A stretch of DNA of 64,000 bases, taken from contig ADNK01001625.1 of the NCBI GenBank assembly GCA_000320545.1, positions 1 through 64,000 on the forward strand, in the 5' to 3' direction. The position numbers and the translations under genes are program-made. Shown here piece by piece: positions 18,261 through 31,310 of the stretch (position 1 is the stretch's first letter; each line of letters starts with the position of its first letter). The notes under the pieces are model-generated. The model had not been told where the DNA came from and ran no database searches. It worked only from the letters and a program-made list of their open reading frames with translations. The stretch is from Bigelowiella natans CCMP2755 (lineage: Eukaryota > Cercozoa > Chlorarachniophyceae).

Positions 18261-18738
18261 TATGTGTATTATATTGCTAAATAACCATTATTCATATATT
18301 TTGTCAACTTGCCTTCAAAAAATCTATGAGGATCGAATTCCGCATTAGGTTTGGCAGCTGCAATACTTTACTCATGTATTCCTAGACGAGAATTTTCAAT
18401 AAAAAACATGATAGGGACCATAAGCATAAGATGTTAAGAGTGTTTACACTCATTAGTATAATTATACTTGTAATTGAGCCATTCGGTTCTCAACAAAAGT
18501 CGCTTCCATTATCTGACGAATAAGTAGCATCTTCGTTATCATTCCAAATAAATCGGATTTAATGTGATTGTTTTACCTGAAATAGTCGTTTTGGAGGGAG
18601 AGGAGGCAGCCTAACATCCTTTTGTATGATTTGTAAAGTGAGAATCCTGTTGAATTCCAACATTGATATGAAGGTACTTTCTTAAGGCTGTTATGGAGCT
18701 TATCAAAATCCTTGTAGCGCTTATAGATTACCCTGTTG

Positions 18739-18905
<167 letters not shown>

Positions 18906-19749
18906 ATGAATTCTGGATAATGAGTGAAAACTTTCTACCATGATATTGTCGATGGGCTCTGAACTGCAATTTCGTAAACTGATTACACAAGTAATCATCA
19001 GTAATTTTCTATCACACGTCTATGGACTTTTGGTCAGAATGTCTATTTTGGGCACGTCATCAAGAGCAAATAATTTTAGCTGGTTTGTGAGCTCGGGGTC
19101 GACCTGTATATGGAGAGCGTTCTCGCACTTTGGTGTAGTGAGTAAACTTAACACGCAAGGTGTCCATCTTTTAAGCCCCGCCAATCTCTTTACATGTGAA
19201 ACAGTGCAAAGTGAGAGTTAGTACGGTCCCAAAATAGAACTGCGTCCAAACTGAATTGAACTTCCTAACACAATAACTTCCGCTCCCCCCTTTGGACCCA
19301 ACATTGCTCCCTTATTTTTCCGATTACGTTTAAGCGGATGAACAAAGGCGATCCTTTTCGTTTTCTCCTTCTTCTTTTCGCTTAAACGCACAGCTTTCGT
19401 CCCCCCACCAGCAGAACAGTGGTTATCTAATGTTAAATGAGGGGGCTTCTTCGATCACAATGATGAATGATGGATTCAAGAAAGGTGCTTCTTGCTATTT
19501 GGAACATATTCAGGAAAGTTTTGATGTCGCAGGTATGTTTTACCCTTGCGTTGTTTCTGTGACGACTGGTCAGGTAGGTGTACTTCAACATGGGAAAGTC
19601 CAATTTATTATTTGCATGAGTTCCTAGGAGTTCCTTTTAATAATAAGAAATAATGTGCTTGCTTAAAGATCTAACTTGGAAGGTGCGCATTTTAGATATT
19701 TAGGATAATTTTGATGTCGCAGGCAGTTTTACCTTTGTGTTTCTAAGGC

Positions 19750-20909
19750 GACACTGACGACTGAGATTGAACGTCGTCGATGGATCAACAGATCTGAGGA
19801 GGATTATCGTTCGGTAATGACTCACAAGCTTCGTCGCCATCATGTTTACCTCTAATATCTCCATAGTGATAGTTGTGTTGGCACACATCCTATTCGTCTT
19901 GCAGATTATTTGAGGACCCTCAAGAAGAAATAAGAAGAACGTGCTTGCTTTATTACTTCAGAAGAAAAAAAGGAGGAGGAATTGAGGATTGGAAACTACT
20001 CAAAGAAAGCTTCACATCCAACTAATTACTCCGGAATTAATGATGGAAGAGCAAATTAGTGCACAGGTGAGAAATCGTGAGGCTCTAGCTAGCCTGCAAT
20101 CGAAACTTAGGATGCTCGGAAAATCCAAGGAGGCCTGGGTACAAAGAAATTAGAAATAACATTTCTTCTTGTTTCTTAAACGGCGCGAACATGTAACATT
20201 TCCATTTGACAGAGTAAACAAGTAAAAGAACTCGGTAAAGGACTAGAACATGTTGAAAATGAGTTGAGGTAATTACAGATCGGAATTTTTCTGAACAATG
20301 ATTCATGACGTAAATGGTCTAAAATGACATCAGAACTAGGCAACAACGTGCCCGTAGTCAAGAGCAGGAGGTTAGCCTCACAAAGCAGCAGGTGCACTGG
20401 TTCACACTGATTCTTAGCATATCTATCGGAGCGATAAATGCGAATCTATGAGAAGCATCATCGTCACCACCATCGTCATTCTTCTTACATTGCTGTTACA
20501 CCCAATCTTCTTTCCTCACCTCTGCTTAGGCAGAAAAGAATGCAGATACTTTGAAGGATCTTCAGATAAAACAACACGAACTTGAGCAGGTCACAGTAGT
20601 GTGTAGCAACGAACATGTGCCGCTGCTTTAGTTTAAAAGGGAGAGAGAAGAGAAAGCAAGAACGGGATTAAAAGGAAGAAGAAGAAGAAGAAAGAGGAAG
20701 GGCATCATGCCTAGATGGATGAAAGAGAGAAATTTGTTTCATGCGTACTATAACTATTAATTCTGATGCTGCTACTACCGCTGCTTCTCCATTGATGTTG
20801 TGCTACTGTATATAATACAACAGAAGAAAAAACAGAAAGCGAAGCTGGAATCACAAATTCGCTCGGTAATAAGTCGGTGGTCACAGAAAGGAGGAACGAG
20901 CGCCGTGAT

Positions 20910-20954
<45 letters not shown>

Positions 20955-22145
20955 ATTCTCATCATTGTGACTACTAATGGTAAAGGGTAATGCATCCTCC
21001 ATAGGTATGGAAACTGAAGGAGTCACAGCGTGTGTTGGACAAGCAATACATGCACAAGAAAGGTAATCACAAACAAACAAAAAACATTGGTGTTTACGCA
21101 ATACTAACTTTGACGGTGTGCATGATCACCATAAGTCTGCAGCAACATGTAGTCAACTTTTTACACAGCAGCAGTAGCTAGATCTGTGCTCCCTGTCGCA
21201 CTTTGTTGCTTGTTTTAAAATCTAACGGATGGTGCATCATGTGTACAATATATTGATGTTGCTTCTGGGCAGCCAAATTAGATCAAATGGAACACAATAT
21301 CCGTTCAATAGAAGGCGGAATTCGCATGTTTGAAGGAGAACTCAAAGTAGTAGTACCAATCTAGTCGTCATCAATTTTCGTCATTATAGAAGTTTTACAT
21401 TATTTGAGGGACATTTGTTGAATAATTTCAGTGGTTTTATACTTCTCTAGGAGGTGGAAATTTATTGATGTAGAGAGATTGTTGAATAATTTCAGTGGTT
21501 TTATACTTCTCTAGGAGGTGGAAATTTATTGATGTAGAGAGAACAAAGAAAAGATATTTGGATCATGATTATTTGCCTACCTCTTCTTCTTCACATGTCT
21601 TGATGATGATGAGGATGCAGAGTGATGTTTGATGGTGGTGGTCCAAAATGTATGAATGTACGTACAACATCAGGCTATAAGTGCATTGTCTGCTGAAGAA
21701 AGGCGGAAGATAGCATCTCCAAGGGAAATTAAGGAGCTTCAGCTTCGACTGGCAAAGCTAGTAAACACTACTACTTGATCAACTTCTTTATTCTCGTCCG
21801 TTCCTCTCCTCTCCTCCCCCCCTTTTTATTTCGATGCTCTATGTTTTATACCATCACACAAAAATATGGAGAATGAGTAGCATTTTGTTAAATATAAGAC
21901 CAAAAGACGCCAAAAGGTGGTGCTTGAACGCGATGCGTACGCAAAGAAGGTCAAACATGTTAATACTGAAGAAGAAGAAGAAGAAGGATTGGAGAATGCA
22001 TCTCATTTTCTCATTTTTGCCTCTCTCTCTCTCTAATTCCTATGGTCTTCTCTCTGTGCATTTTAACGTGTTGTTTGAAGGTGAATGCAGTGCAAGAAAA
22101 AGTTGAGGATACATCAAAGGTGCTTATTACCCACTGATATTAGCG

Positions 22146-22176
<31 letters not shown>

Positions 22177-22280
22177 CTACGAGATAAAAATGATGATGAA
22201 GAAATAAAAGGGAGAGGGTCGCTGCTGCAACTGTTCAATAAGAGATCGATGACACTGTCTTCGAATTCTCTCTCTCTCTC

Positions 22281-22316
<36 letters not shown>

Positions 22317-23295
22317 CCTCTTTCTCTCTCACTAATCATGATTATTAGCTACGCGAAGAAGCAACAAACGATATAGAGCAACTAGGTGGAAAAGAGTCGT
22401 GGGCAGGGCAGGTATGTGGTGCAAGCATGCAAGTGTGTGTGTGTGTGTGTGTAGTAGTAGTAGTAGTTGTTGTTGTTGTTGTAGTATTAGTATAGAATTT
22501 GTGAATAATAATTTTAGTAAAAGGTAGTGGTACTTGTTGTTGTTCTAGAAATCCATCCGGTGATAGTAGAAACTACGGTGTTTGTGCCTAATGCTTACCG
22601 ACACTGTTGCTTCTACTAGTACTGCTACATATTGAATGGCCACGAGCATGCATGTGTCATCTCAATACCGGCATCGTAACTGTATGTAGTATCTATCATT
22701 ATTTTGTTATGATTATATGTTGTATCAACATTAGAGCGAAAGGACATTAAACGACAAGCTTAGAGAGCTATCCTGTCAAGTCAAAAGTACAATGAGGGAA
22801 AGAACACGGTGATCAAATGATATGAGTTATATACCTCGCTTGGTAGCTGCTACTGCTACAGCTGCTGCTGCTACCACCACTATAATTATGGCTACTACTA
22901 CTACTACTACTACTACTACGGCTACATCCACATAATCGATGAGGATCAATCATCATATTTCAGGTCCGAGGAGTTCGTTCGCAGAGAAAGCGTAATCCTA
23001 GACAACATTCGCATGGAGATGGGTAATGATAACGACAACAACTACAGCATCCGTATAGAAATACCAGTCATATTCAAAAGATAAATTACATTATCATTTA
23101 TAGTGTTTAATTCCCATTCCAGAGGAGAGAATGAATGTATTGATGATTTGGTTTTTGACTGCATTTTTAGGTCAACTGGAGCAGAAGTACAACCAAATTA
23201 AATCTTTAAGAGAGGTGAATGGTTATCTTCCAGAAGTTTGATTGATTGTGGGCTGTTTCATAATCTTGTCGTCAACTTTCGTTGGTATTAATCAC

Positions 23296-23369
<74 letters not shown>

Positions 23370-25252
23370 CACCAGTTGTAACTGATCGTGGAATTAGCAG
23401 TGGTGGTTGTATTGATAGTAGAGTGATGATATTTGATGGTTGCTAGGGTGGTGAATAAGCATAGTCTTTACTGTTTGTTAAACAGGATGCAGCCAGGAGA
23501 GTATCGATTATCAATGTAAGTAAGGAGAGAAGGAGACGAAGAAGAAGAAGAAAAAGAAGAAGAAGAAGAAGAAGAAGAAGAGAGCCGCTATGATGTATTC
23601 GCTAGAGATGACGATGACGAGATTTCTATTGAATCATTAGCAGCATCGTCATCATAGCAAAGAGTAGTTTGATTTGGTTATCATAATTGTCACATATTCA
23701 GTCGCTAATGCCCATAATATCTTAGGAAGCACGTGAGGCGTTAAACAATCGAGTAAAGCGAATAGTAATGGCGACTACTCAAGTGGCAGCAGAGCAGAAA
23801 CAGAAAGACCAACACGAAGACAGCAAAGAGAAAAAATCTCCCATATTAGGGTATATTGTCAAATAAAAACATGATAAAAACAAGAATCAATAATTCTGAA
23901 TAGTAACAGGGCTGCAGTAAATCTCATATATAGTTAGTAGTAGCAGCAGCAGCAGTAGTACTAGCATCAGTACTAGTACTAGAAGTACTGGTGTAGTGTA
24001 TCAGTAGTAATAATTTGTGGTGTAACATGTTTTGTAGTAGCCTAAAGTAGTAATAGTAAAATAAACGTATCACTAGGTATTATTATTTTTGGTTGTTCTT
24101 CATTTTAAAATTTGAAATCCTATTCATGTATTTGCCTCTTTTTGTTGTTGTTGTTGTTGTTGTTGTTGCCGTTGTCGGTGATAGATATCCCTGTAGTATC
24201 CCTGTGCGCTGTTGCGAAACAAAAGAAGAAGAAGGAGGTGTGAAGGAGAAGGAGGAGGAGGAGGAGGAGGAGGAGGATGTTGAGAAAACCTGCTGTAAAC
24301 CGTCATCATCCGAAGAAAATATTAGGAGTACACATTATGATGCTGTTGTTGCTACTACTACTTACTACTTCAGTTATTATATCCTAAGTTGTTGATATAT
24401 TGATGTTAGTTCTTTCAGTGAGTGGTGGTGGTGGTGGTGAATGGTAATGATGATGATGATGATGACGATGCTCCTACTTACTACTACTGCAATTAAAAGC
24501 AGTAGTCAGTCACTCACTATAATAACAACAGGACGACAACGAGGAGGAATAGGAGGTGGAAATGTTGAATGTTTTGGAAAAGCTACTGTGACAGCATTTC
24601 TGTTCTTATTTGAGCAACAAGAGCCAGAAAGGACAATATCAAAGGAGGAGGAGGCGTCATCGTCGTCATCGTCGTCATCCACAACTGCTCCTGGTATTGC
24701 TGTTCCTTCAACTAAAACTAGAAACAAGACAACAACCAACTCGGTTACTACTTCGCAAAATAATCGATTTTGCGTTGATATGGAGGACATCGAGGCTGTA
24801 GACTGGTGACTTGATAGTAGTAGTAGTAGTAGTAGTAGTTGTTGTTGTATGGCAGCAACGATATAATAGTAGTAGTAGTAGTAGTAGTAGCAGCAGTTGT
24901 ATGGCAGCAACGATAAATATAGGAAACATTGGTGGTAGTAGTAGTGGTGGTGCTTGGTGGTGCTTGGTGGAGATATGCTCTCTTCTTGTTGTTCTTCTTG
25001 CCGATGATTTCAATAAATAATAACCCTGTTGTCCCCACCCACCTTCTGTATACTGGGAACTTTCTTGCATAGCATAGTAGTAGTGGGATTAGTGAATATA
25101 ATTCATTTGAAAGAAAGAAAAAGGGAGAAAGTAAAAAGAAGAAAGTGAGAAGGAGGAGGAGGAGGAGGACGATAATGATGCATCATGCATGCACGCTTGC
25201 TACTGCCAACAACCATGAATAGAACAAAATGCATAATAATATTAATATTATA

Positions 25253-25284
<32 letters not shown>

Positions 25285-25909
25285 TCAATATGGCATTGCA
25301 ACCACGTGGGCAGTGGCGCCATTATAGTTATTATTATTATTATTATTGATGTTATTATCTCTATACTGTAACTGCTGGTAATGGTGCTACATAATACAAC
25401 AAGAAGTTGTAGTAGTACTGAAGCAATGCTTAATTCTTTAACAAAGGAGGAATCCTGAGAAAAAGTCAAGATCCCATGATAGGAAAAATAGTATGTTGCG
25501 AGTTTCTATACGCAAGGTAGTAGCAGTAGTAGTAGTAGAAGAAGAAGAAGTAGAAGTGGTTGGAAGAAAGATATATGGTTTTATTATTGTTTGTGCGATC
25601 ATTCTTTGCCGCAACAATACTAACGTCTTCTCACAAGAATTTACCACATCTCTCATTCTCTCTCTCTCTCCCCCCTCTCCTTCCTATATATCAGGGACAT
25701 ACGAATCGTTTCGAGTCATCGTTTGTTCACGAGGAGGTGGGTTGATTTGTTGCTGGTGCTACTGTTGTGTACTATCACAAATGACTATCATCGTAGTCGT
25801 TGTAGTAAATTCTCTATAATAATGATAACAACAACAATAATAATTGTAATAATAATAATAATACACCGACTCGGTTCATCATCTGTAGACATTATCATCA
25901 TCACTTCAT

Positions 25910-25945
<36 letters not shown>

Positions 25946-26223
25946 CAGCATGTATTATATAATGATATTAGATTACGTGCTCAATACATTGCTGTGTCAT
26001 TCATTCTATTGTGGTGGTATTTCCATCCTCCTCATCCTCCTCCTCCTCCTCCTCCTCCTCCTCCTTCGTTCTCTCATTCTTATTCTAAATTCTACATTTA
26101 TAATAATAATAGAGTGACAAAAGCGGCGGCATATTAGAAGAAGAAGAAACTGAGGTGGGAGGCAATCCACGTCGGGTGATAGCGATTTTCTCCAGGTATT
26201 ATTTGTTGTTATTTGAGGTTATG

Positions 26224-26256
<33 letters not shown>

Positions 26257-26442
26257 AGTACTGTCTTAAATTATTTAACACGTGCTACGAATTAGAATTC
26301 GCATTTCTACATCTTGTTTATGCTACTTCTTCTATTTCAGTGAGAATGATGATGAGAGCCTGAACGAATTCTATGAGCTCCTCAAATTGGTAACAAAAAC
26401 AATAATTTAATGGTGTGAGAGGAATAATAAATAATTGGGATA

Positions 26443-26474
<32 letters not shown>

Positions 26475-27357
26475 AATGGGTAGTCGAGTAGTATTGGTAG
26501 TAGAAGCCATCCGCAACCCGATAGTTTGTATACATGACGTATTTATATATAATAATAATAATAATAACTAGCAATGGTCGTTGGAATTGGTTTAGAATCT
26601 TCCTCACACCCTCGATGATAAGACTAAATTTAGCGCTCCGCTTTCTTTCTCATCATGTCAAATTTATTCAAAATGGAAAAGGGACTGCTGCTGCATCAAG
26701 CGACAAAATCTGCACTTCCAGAAGATTACTCGATTTTCCCAAGGTTTTGCTGATGATATTATTTTAGATGACTCCGCTTCTTGGTGCTAATAATAATATT
26801 ATTATCATCATCATTATTATCATATGTTCATGTGATGATTGGTCTGTTTTTTTTCTATTTCAATTTTTTGGATTATGATTTATTAGTTTTTGGTATAATT
26901 GCGTGGTCAGTAATATTTCTAACAAGTTGAATGCGCGATCTATGCATCGTTACCATAATAATCAGAAACTCTTCAATAGAAGGAGGAGGAGGAGGAGCTG
27001 CTACGAATGCTGCTGCTGCACCATTGAAGAGCAGCTCATTAACCCAAAAAACAACTTCTTTTTTTACGGCTGGAGTGAGTTCTCTATTTGGTGTTGGTAG
27101 TAGTAGTAATAGTAGTAGTAGCAATGGTAATAGTAGCAGTAGAAGTAGAGATAGCAGCAGTAGCATCATCGGTAATAAGAAAAGCAAGAAGGACAAAAAA
27201 GATGCTTCAGGAGATGGCAATGGACAATTATCAAAGGTAAAAGTGGTTGGTAATTATGATACCATGATCATGACGATGATTAACACAATGGAGGAGGAAG
27301 AGGACAGAACAAGAATTGAAGCAAATAATGGCATTTGAATAGAAACAGATTATTTAC

Positions 27358-27429
<72 letters not shown>

Positions 27430-28260
27430 ACGTTGTTGTTTCTCGTCTTGTAAAAAAAATTGATGTACGTTATTATGATGGATGTATTATCTTTTGTGAT
27501 TTGTTAATAATTAGGAGTCATCATTATCAGCAGCACCATCCCCACCATTACCAGATCTTATTATTCAAGGTATGATGATGATCACACATGCTTATGATCT
27601 ACTACCGTTTTAGATGTTGCTTCTCCCCCTTCTTTTTCTTTTGTTTGCTTATGACATTAAATGTTATTGTTGGTGGTCAGAGTCGTAAATATTAGTTATT
27701 CAACCTTCTTCTATCCCAACATCATAACAATGCACGAATACGTACGTAGTACTACTACAACGGTGATGCTGATGATGAGTTATTTAATTGTTTCCTTTCA
27801 AAAAGATCAAATGAAACACATCTACATATAAGCCGCCTCCTTTTTCATATCGATACTACATTAGTAGTAGTAGCCGTCTCTAAAGTAAATCTTACAGTCA
27901 TAACTGCTTTCTTGCTACTCGCCTCTTCTGTTTTGGCCGCGATGAAGCAAACAGCCATAACCGCATTTAATTCACGATAACCACAATAATAGGAACATCC
28001 AAGATTGCCTCAGCCAATACTATCAGACGGGTAAACAACAGACAGATAAACTGACAGTTTTTCTTCAATTCGTAGAGATATATGATGCTTGTGTGTGTGT
28101 GTGTGTGTATAGATATTGTCATCTACGTTCACGTTAATTTGTAGTAGTTTCGTATGTGTTATATGTATGTGTGCTGCTGTTTATCGAATCTAGTAATGAT
28201 TGATCATAAGTAAATAAGGTAGTTTTGTAGCTACGGCTATACCTGCTACTACTACTACTG

Positions 28261-28293
<33 letters not shown>

Positions 28294-30151
28294 GATTCCA
28301 CTTCTTCTAAACCATTGCAGATCGTGAGTTTAGCTCCTACAAATCTACACATTGAAGATTGGAAGCTCTTTTACTCATTGCAAGTAGTAGGATTGATATC
28401 ATCATCATCAGTTGATTCTCTTCTGTATTAGCTGCTAGAGAATATTGAGTTCTCGTTACTACTGCAATTATTAATGACGGCTGCATAAATGAATGAATAG
28501 CAAGCAGCAGCAAATCTATGCATGAAGGTGCTGTTGATAAATTGGTACGAAAACTGCTAAAGTCATCATCCTCATCACCAAAAACATCAGGATGGAGCGG
28601 ATCTACAGAAAATGTATAGATCTGTGAGGGGAATGAGGGATACAATATTGCTGATTCAGGTATTTTGTTGTTGTTGATGATGTTGATGATGCTGATTGGA
28701 CTAATCATTCATACGAAGATGGCAATGTTATTGTCATCGTCACCATCATCATCATCATCACCATCATCCATCATCATCACCATCACCACATAAAGTACTC
28801 ATGATAGGATTCCAGCAGAAGCGTGTTTGGAGTCTTCAATTCAAGCTATTACACAGGTGAGGATGAATGCGAATAATGTCTTTCTCCTCTGATTGTTAAA
28901 CAGAAACAGCAAACAATGTTGATGTGTGCTGTTTTAAAATGGATGATGTATTATTATGTGGATGATAGTTGAAGATAACTACTATGGAAATGGTCTTAGC
29001 TTCGTTTTTAAGGTTATTGAAGAAGTAGTAGTAGTAGTAGTTCACATTGCTCGGGGGGACTTAGAATTATATTGTTTATATTGCCTTACTGCTGTATACT
29101 ATTGTCTTTTTTCGGGTGATACTAGTACTAACTCTTCCTCCTCCTCCTACTACTAATATAACTTCTCAGTGTAGTAGTAGCAGTGGTAAGTTCAGTCCTC
29201 CTAGTAGAATATCATCAAGACGATCTCGTTCGAATTTATGATCGATCACCATAATGCTATCATCACCATTTCCCCACATTATCACTACTACTTATTTAGA
29301 TAAAACTTTTGCATCTTTTTAGATTGAGAAGAAGGATAAAGACGTGGAAAGCAGAGGCCAAGCACCACTTCAAGAGATAAGGGTCATAAAATTGAGCAAA
29401 TAGAGAAGATAAAGATGATGATGATAATCATATAAAGACAACAATGAGAAAGCAGTCTAAATATCATCTAAGAATTATAATACTGATGAAACTACAGGTC
29501 AGAGAAAAGCCAATACAAAAACGATATTACTTTTTGCTTTTCCCCTATTTTCTTGTGGAATATCAAACAAATAATATGGTACAGGGTGTGGAGAAGTATG
29601 GATGGAGTGGTGATAACGAACTCTTCATCTTATGTAAAAGGTATTTAAAGTAACTCTCCGTAGTGGTAGTAGTAGTAGTAGTAGTCGTAGTAGTGATAAT
29701 AGTGACAACTATGCAGTCTTATAAAGAAGCAGTAGATGGAGTAATAGGTTTGCTTTTTCAAATTGATCTACCGACTATTTTCAAGAAATAAAGAGAGGGA
29801 TGTGTATTCTGAGCTCAGTAGGAGAACAACAATCGTTCAAATTTTGTATCAAAGCTTCATCAAAACTTTATAAAACTCATACATCTCATTCATCTAGTCA
29901 TTCTTTGGCGTTCGGCGGTGGTGGCGACGGGGGAAATGCAATTCGATTAGATAAGAATCTTTGCTCAGGGTAATGTCGTCGATCACAACATGCATGAGCA
30001 GCAGCAAACTTATTAATTCAAGTTGAGAATATTGCCACTTATTTCATGTAGGTCTACTGAGAAATGCGCTACTTTCTCCTCACCAGAACTTTCAGATGTT
30101 GCGGAGTTTAAAATATATAGAGTTGAACTTTGGGGACCTGCTCCCATGTAG
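19750..30151 (+). CDS. Coiled-coil protein with C-terminal TLDc domain, about 30 short exons
   Basis: Exons of 30-150 nt lie far apart. From about 20.0 to 23.9 kb they give an almost unbroken coiled coil, for example KQVKELGKGLEHVENELR, AEKNADTLKDLQIKQHELEQ, AKLDQMEHNIRSIEGG, KEARE-like segments and QLEQKYNQIKSLRE; successive joins keep phase. Acidic and serine/glycine-rich exons follow (24.2-27.3 kb), including a possible GRAM-like strand set around 24.5-24.8 kb. The C-terminal TLDc domain starts near 28.32 kb (HIEDWKLFYSLQ), continues through an exon at about 28.81 kb (SVFGVFNSSYYTG) and ends with exons 29822-29969 (FGGGGDGGNAIRLDKNLCSG) and 30052-30151 (CATFSSPELSD, then VELWG). TLDc proteins of the OXR1/NCOA7 class act in oxidative-stress protection and V-ATPase binding; that role here is only inferred. 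The start is unknown. Confidence 0.72.
20911..20949. repeat. (TA)n microsatellite
   Basis: Intronic TA run in the TLDc gene. Confidence 0.9.
21415..21542. repeat. Perfect 64-bp tandem duplication
   Basis: Copies 21415-21478 and 21479-21542 are identical in every base. It lies in an intron of the TLDc gene between the MFEGELK exon and the ALSAEERRK exon. Confidence 0.95.
22141..22316. repeat. CAA/TC simple-repeat cluster
   Basis: An (ACA)n run near 22145-22180 and long TC runs from 22264 to 22314, inside an intron of the TLDc gene. Confidence 0.9.
23297..23365. repeat. (TC)n(TA)n microsatellite
   Basis: TC run passing directly into a TA run, intronic. Confidence 0.95.
24800..25470. repeat. 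Trinucleotide-repeat-rich intron
   Basis: TAG/GTA runs at 24817-24890 and TTA runs near 25253-25345. The translated poly-Val, poly-Ile and poly-Ser frames here are repeat artefacts. Confidence 0.85.
27356..27427. repeat. (CA)n(GA)n microsatellite
   Basis: CA run followed directly by GA run, in an intron of the TLDc gene. Confidence 0.95.
28238..28292. repeat. (TAC)n microsatellite
   Basis: Intronic TAC/ACT run just before the exon that opens the TLDc domain. Confidence 0.9.
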
Positions 30152-30159
30152 GAGGCTAG

Positions 30160-31200
30160 CTAGGTGGTGGGGTTTTAGGTATTAGCGATCATAATCATCG
30201 AAGTATTCATATTACTCATTTAGTCTCGGAATGCATGTTGAGCATGAAACGGGTTCGTTATACAGAGCTAGCTAGCAGGGCTTAATAATTGGTTCTTTAT
30301 TCAATTAACATTTCGAGATTTATGTATAATAGCTAGATATGTATAGTGACGCGCGCGTGCAATGGCTGGAACGACACGATCATTCGCAATAATTTAGCAA
30401 TCTAGCAATTTGCATGCTGCGACGCGTAGAATCAATTAGACGACAACAGCTAGCGTTATTCGATTAAAAGGTGCCTCGGTGCGATGCGGGCGTCCTGCTA
30501 GCTGTGTGTCAGTTTTCGTGCTAGCAGCGCGCATGCTATGTACGTCGTAGCTGCGCTGCTGGCTCGCTCTGTCGTATAGCCTTGCGATGCGATGCTAGCA
30601 GCTAGATGACTGCACGCATCTGCGCTGATGCTAGTAGTGCGCTAGCTAGCTAGTAGTAGCCACTAGCATAGCTAGCATAGCTAGGCTACCTGCTACCTAC
30701 TATAACTATATACATCTAGATGTTGCTGCAGTAGGCCATCTAGCCGCCATCATGCTATAGCATGCATGCATGCGCATGCTACGTACGCTAACATGACGTA
30801 CATCATCCAATGATGCTATCTAGCTATGTTTCGAATCATCTCTATCTAGATCTGCACAACATATATCTAGCAGTGTGATAGAATGGCTGATGGGCTCTAT
30901 TATGAATGGTCATCAGCTAAGTTAGACATGCTAGCTACATCAGCCTATCTAGCTATAGGCGGACACCGCACTGCTCCAATCTAGCGCAATGTCAAATTTG
31001 TATCATGCACCGCGAACTAGCTAGGCGCATCAACCGGCACATACATCTAAACATGTCGATGTTCGTTGTATACACATTGCGACTGAGCCAATGGCAAGTT
31101 TCTACCGACACAGTTTGACACAGTTTGTCTTACAATTTGCTCACTCACATGTGTTCTCAACACATGATACAATTCGCCTACTACACAAAATGTAACTTAG
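30160..31200. other. CTAG/GCATGC-rich intergenic island C
   Basis: Fills the gap between the convergent ends of the TLDc gene and eEF2. Words such as gctagctagctagtag, tagcatagctagcatagc and catgcatgcatgcgcatgc recur. No coding frame stands out. Confidence 0.75.
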
Positions 31201-31310
31201 AATGCTGACCATCGGTGTATAAAATTGACGTCTTGAACACTGTAATGGCTATGCTACAACCCGCTGCCTAACTGGTTCGGGATGAGACCGACCTTGGTGA
31301 CTTAATCAAT

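Noticed and set aside
24441-25962. Poly-Ser, poly-Val and poly-Ile frames
   Set aside because: Most are trinucleotide repeats; only the part around 24530-24807 keeps phase with neighbouring TLDc-gene exons and was kept in that gene.
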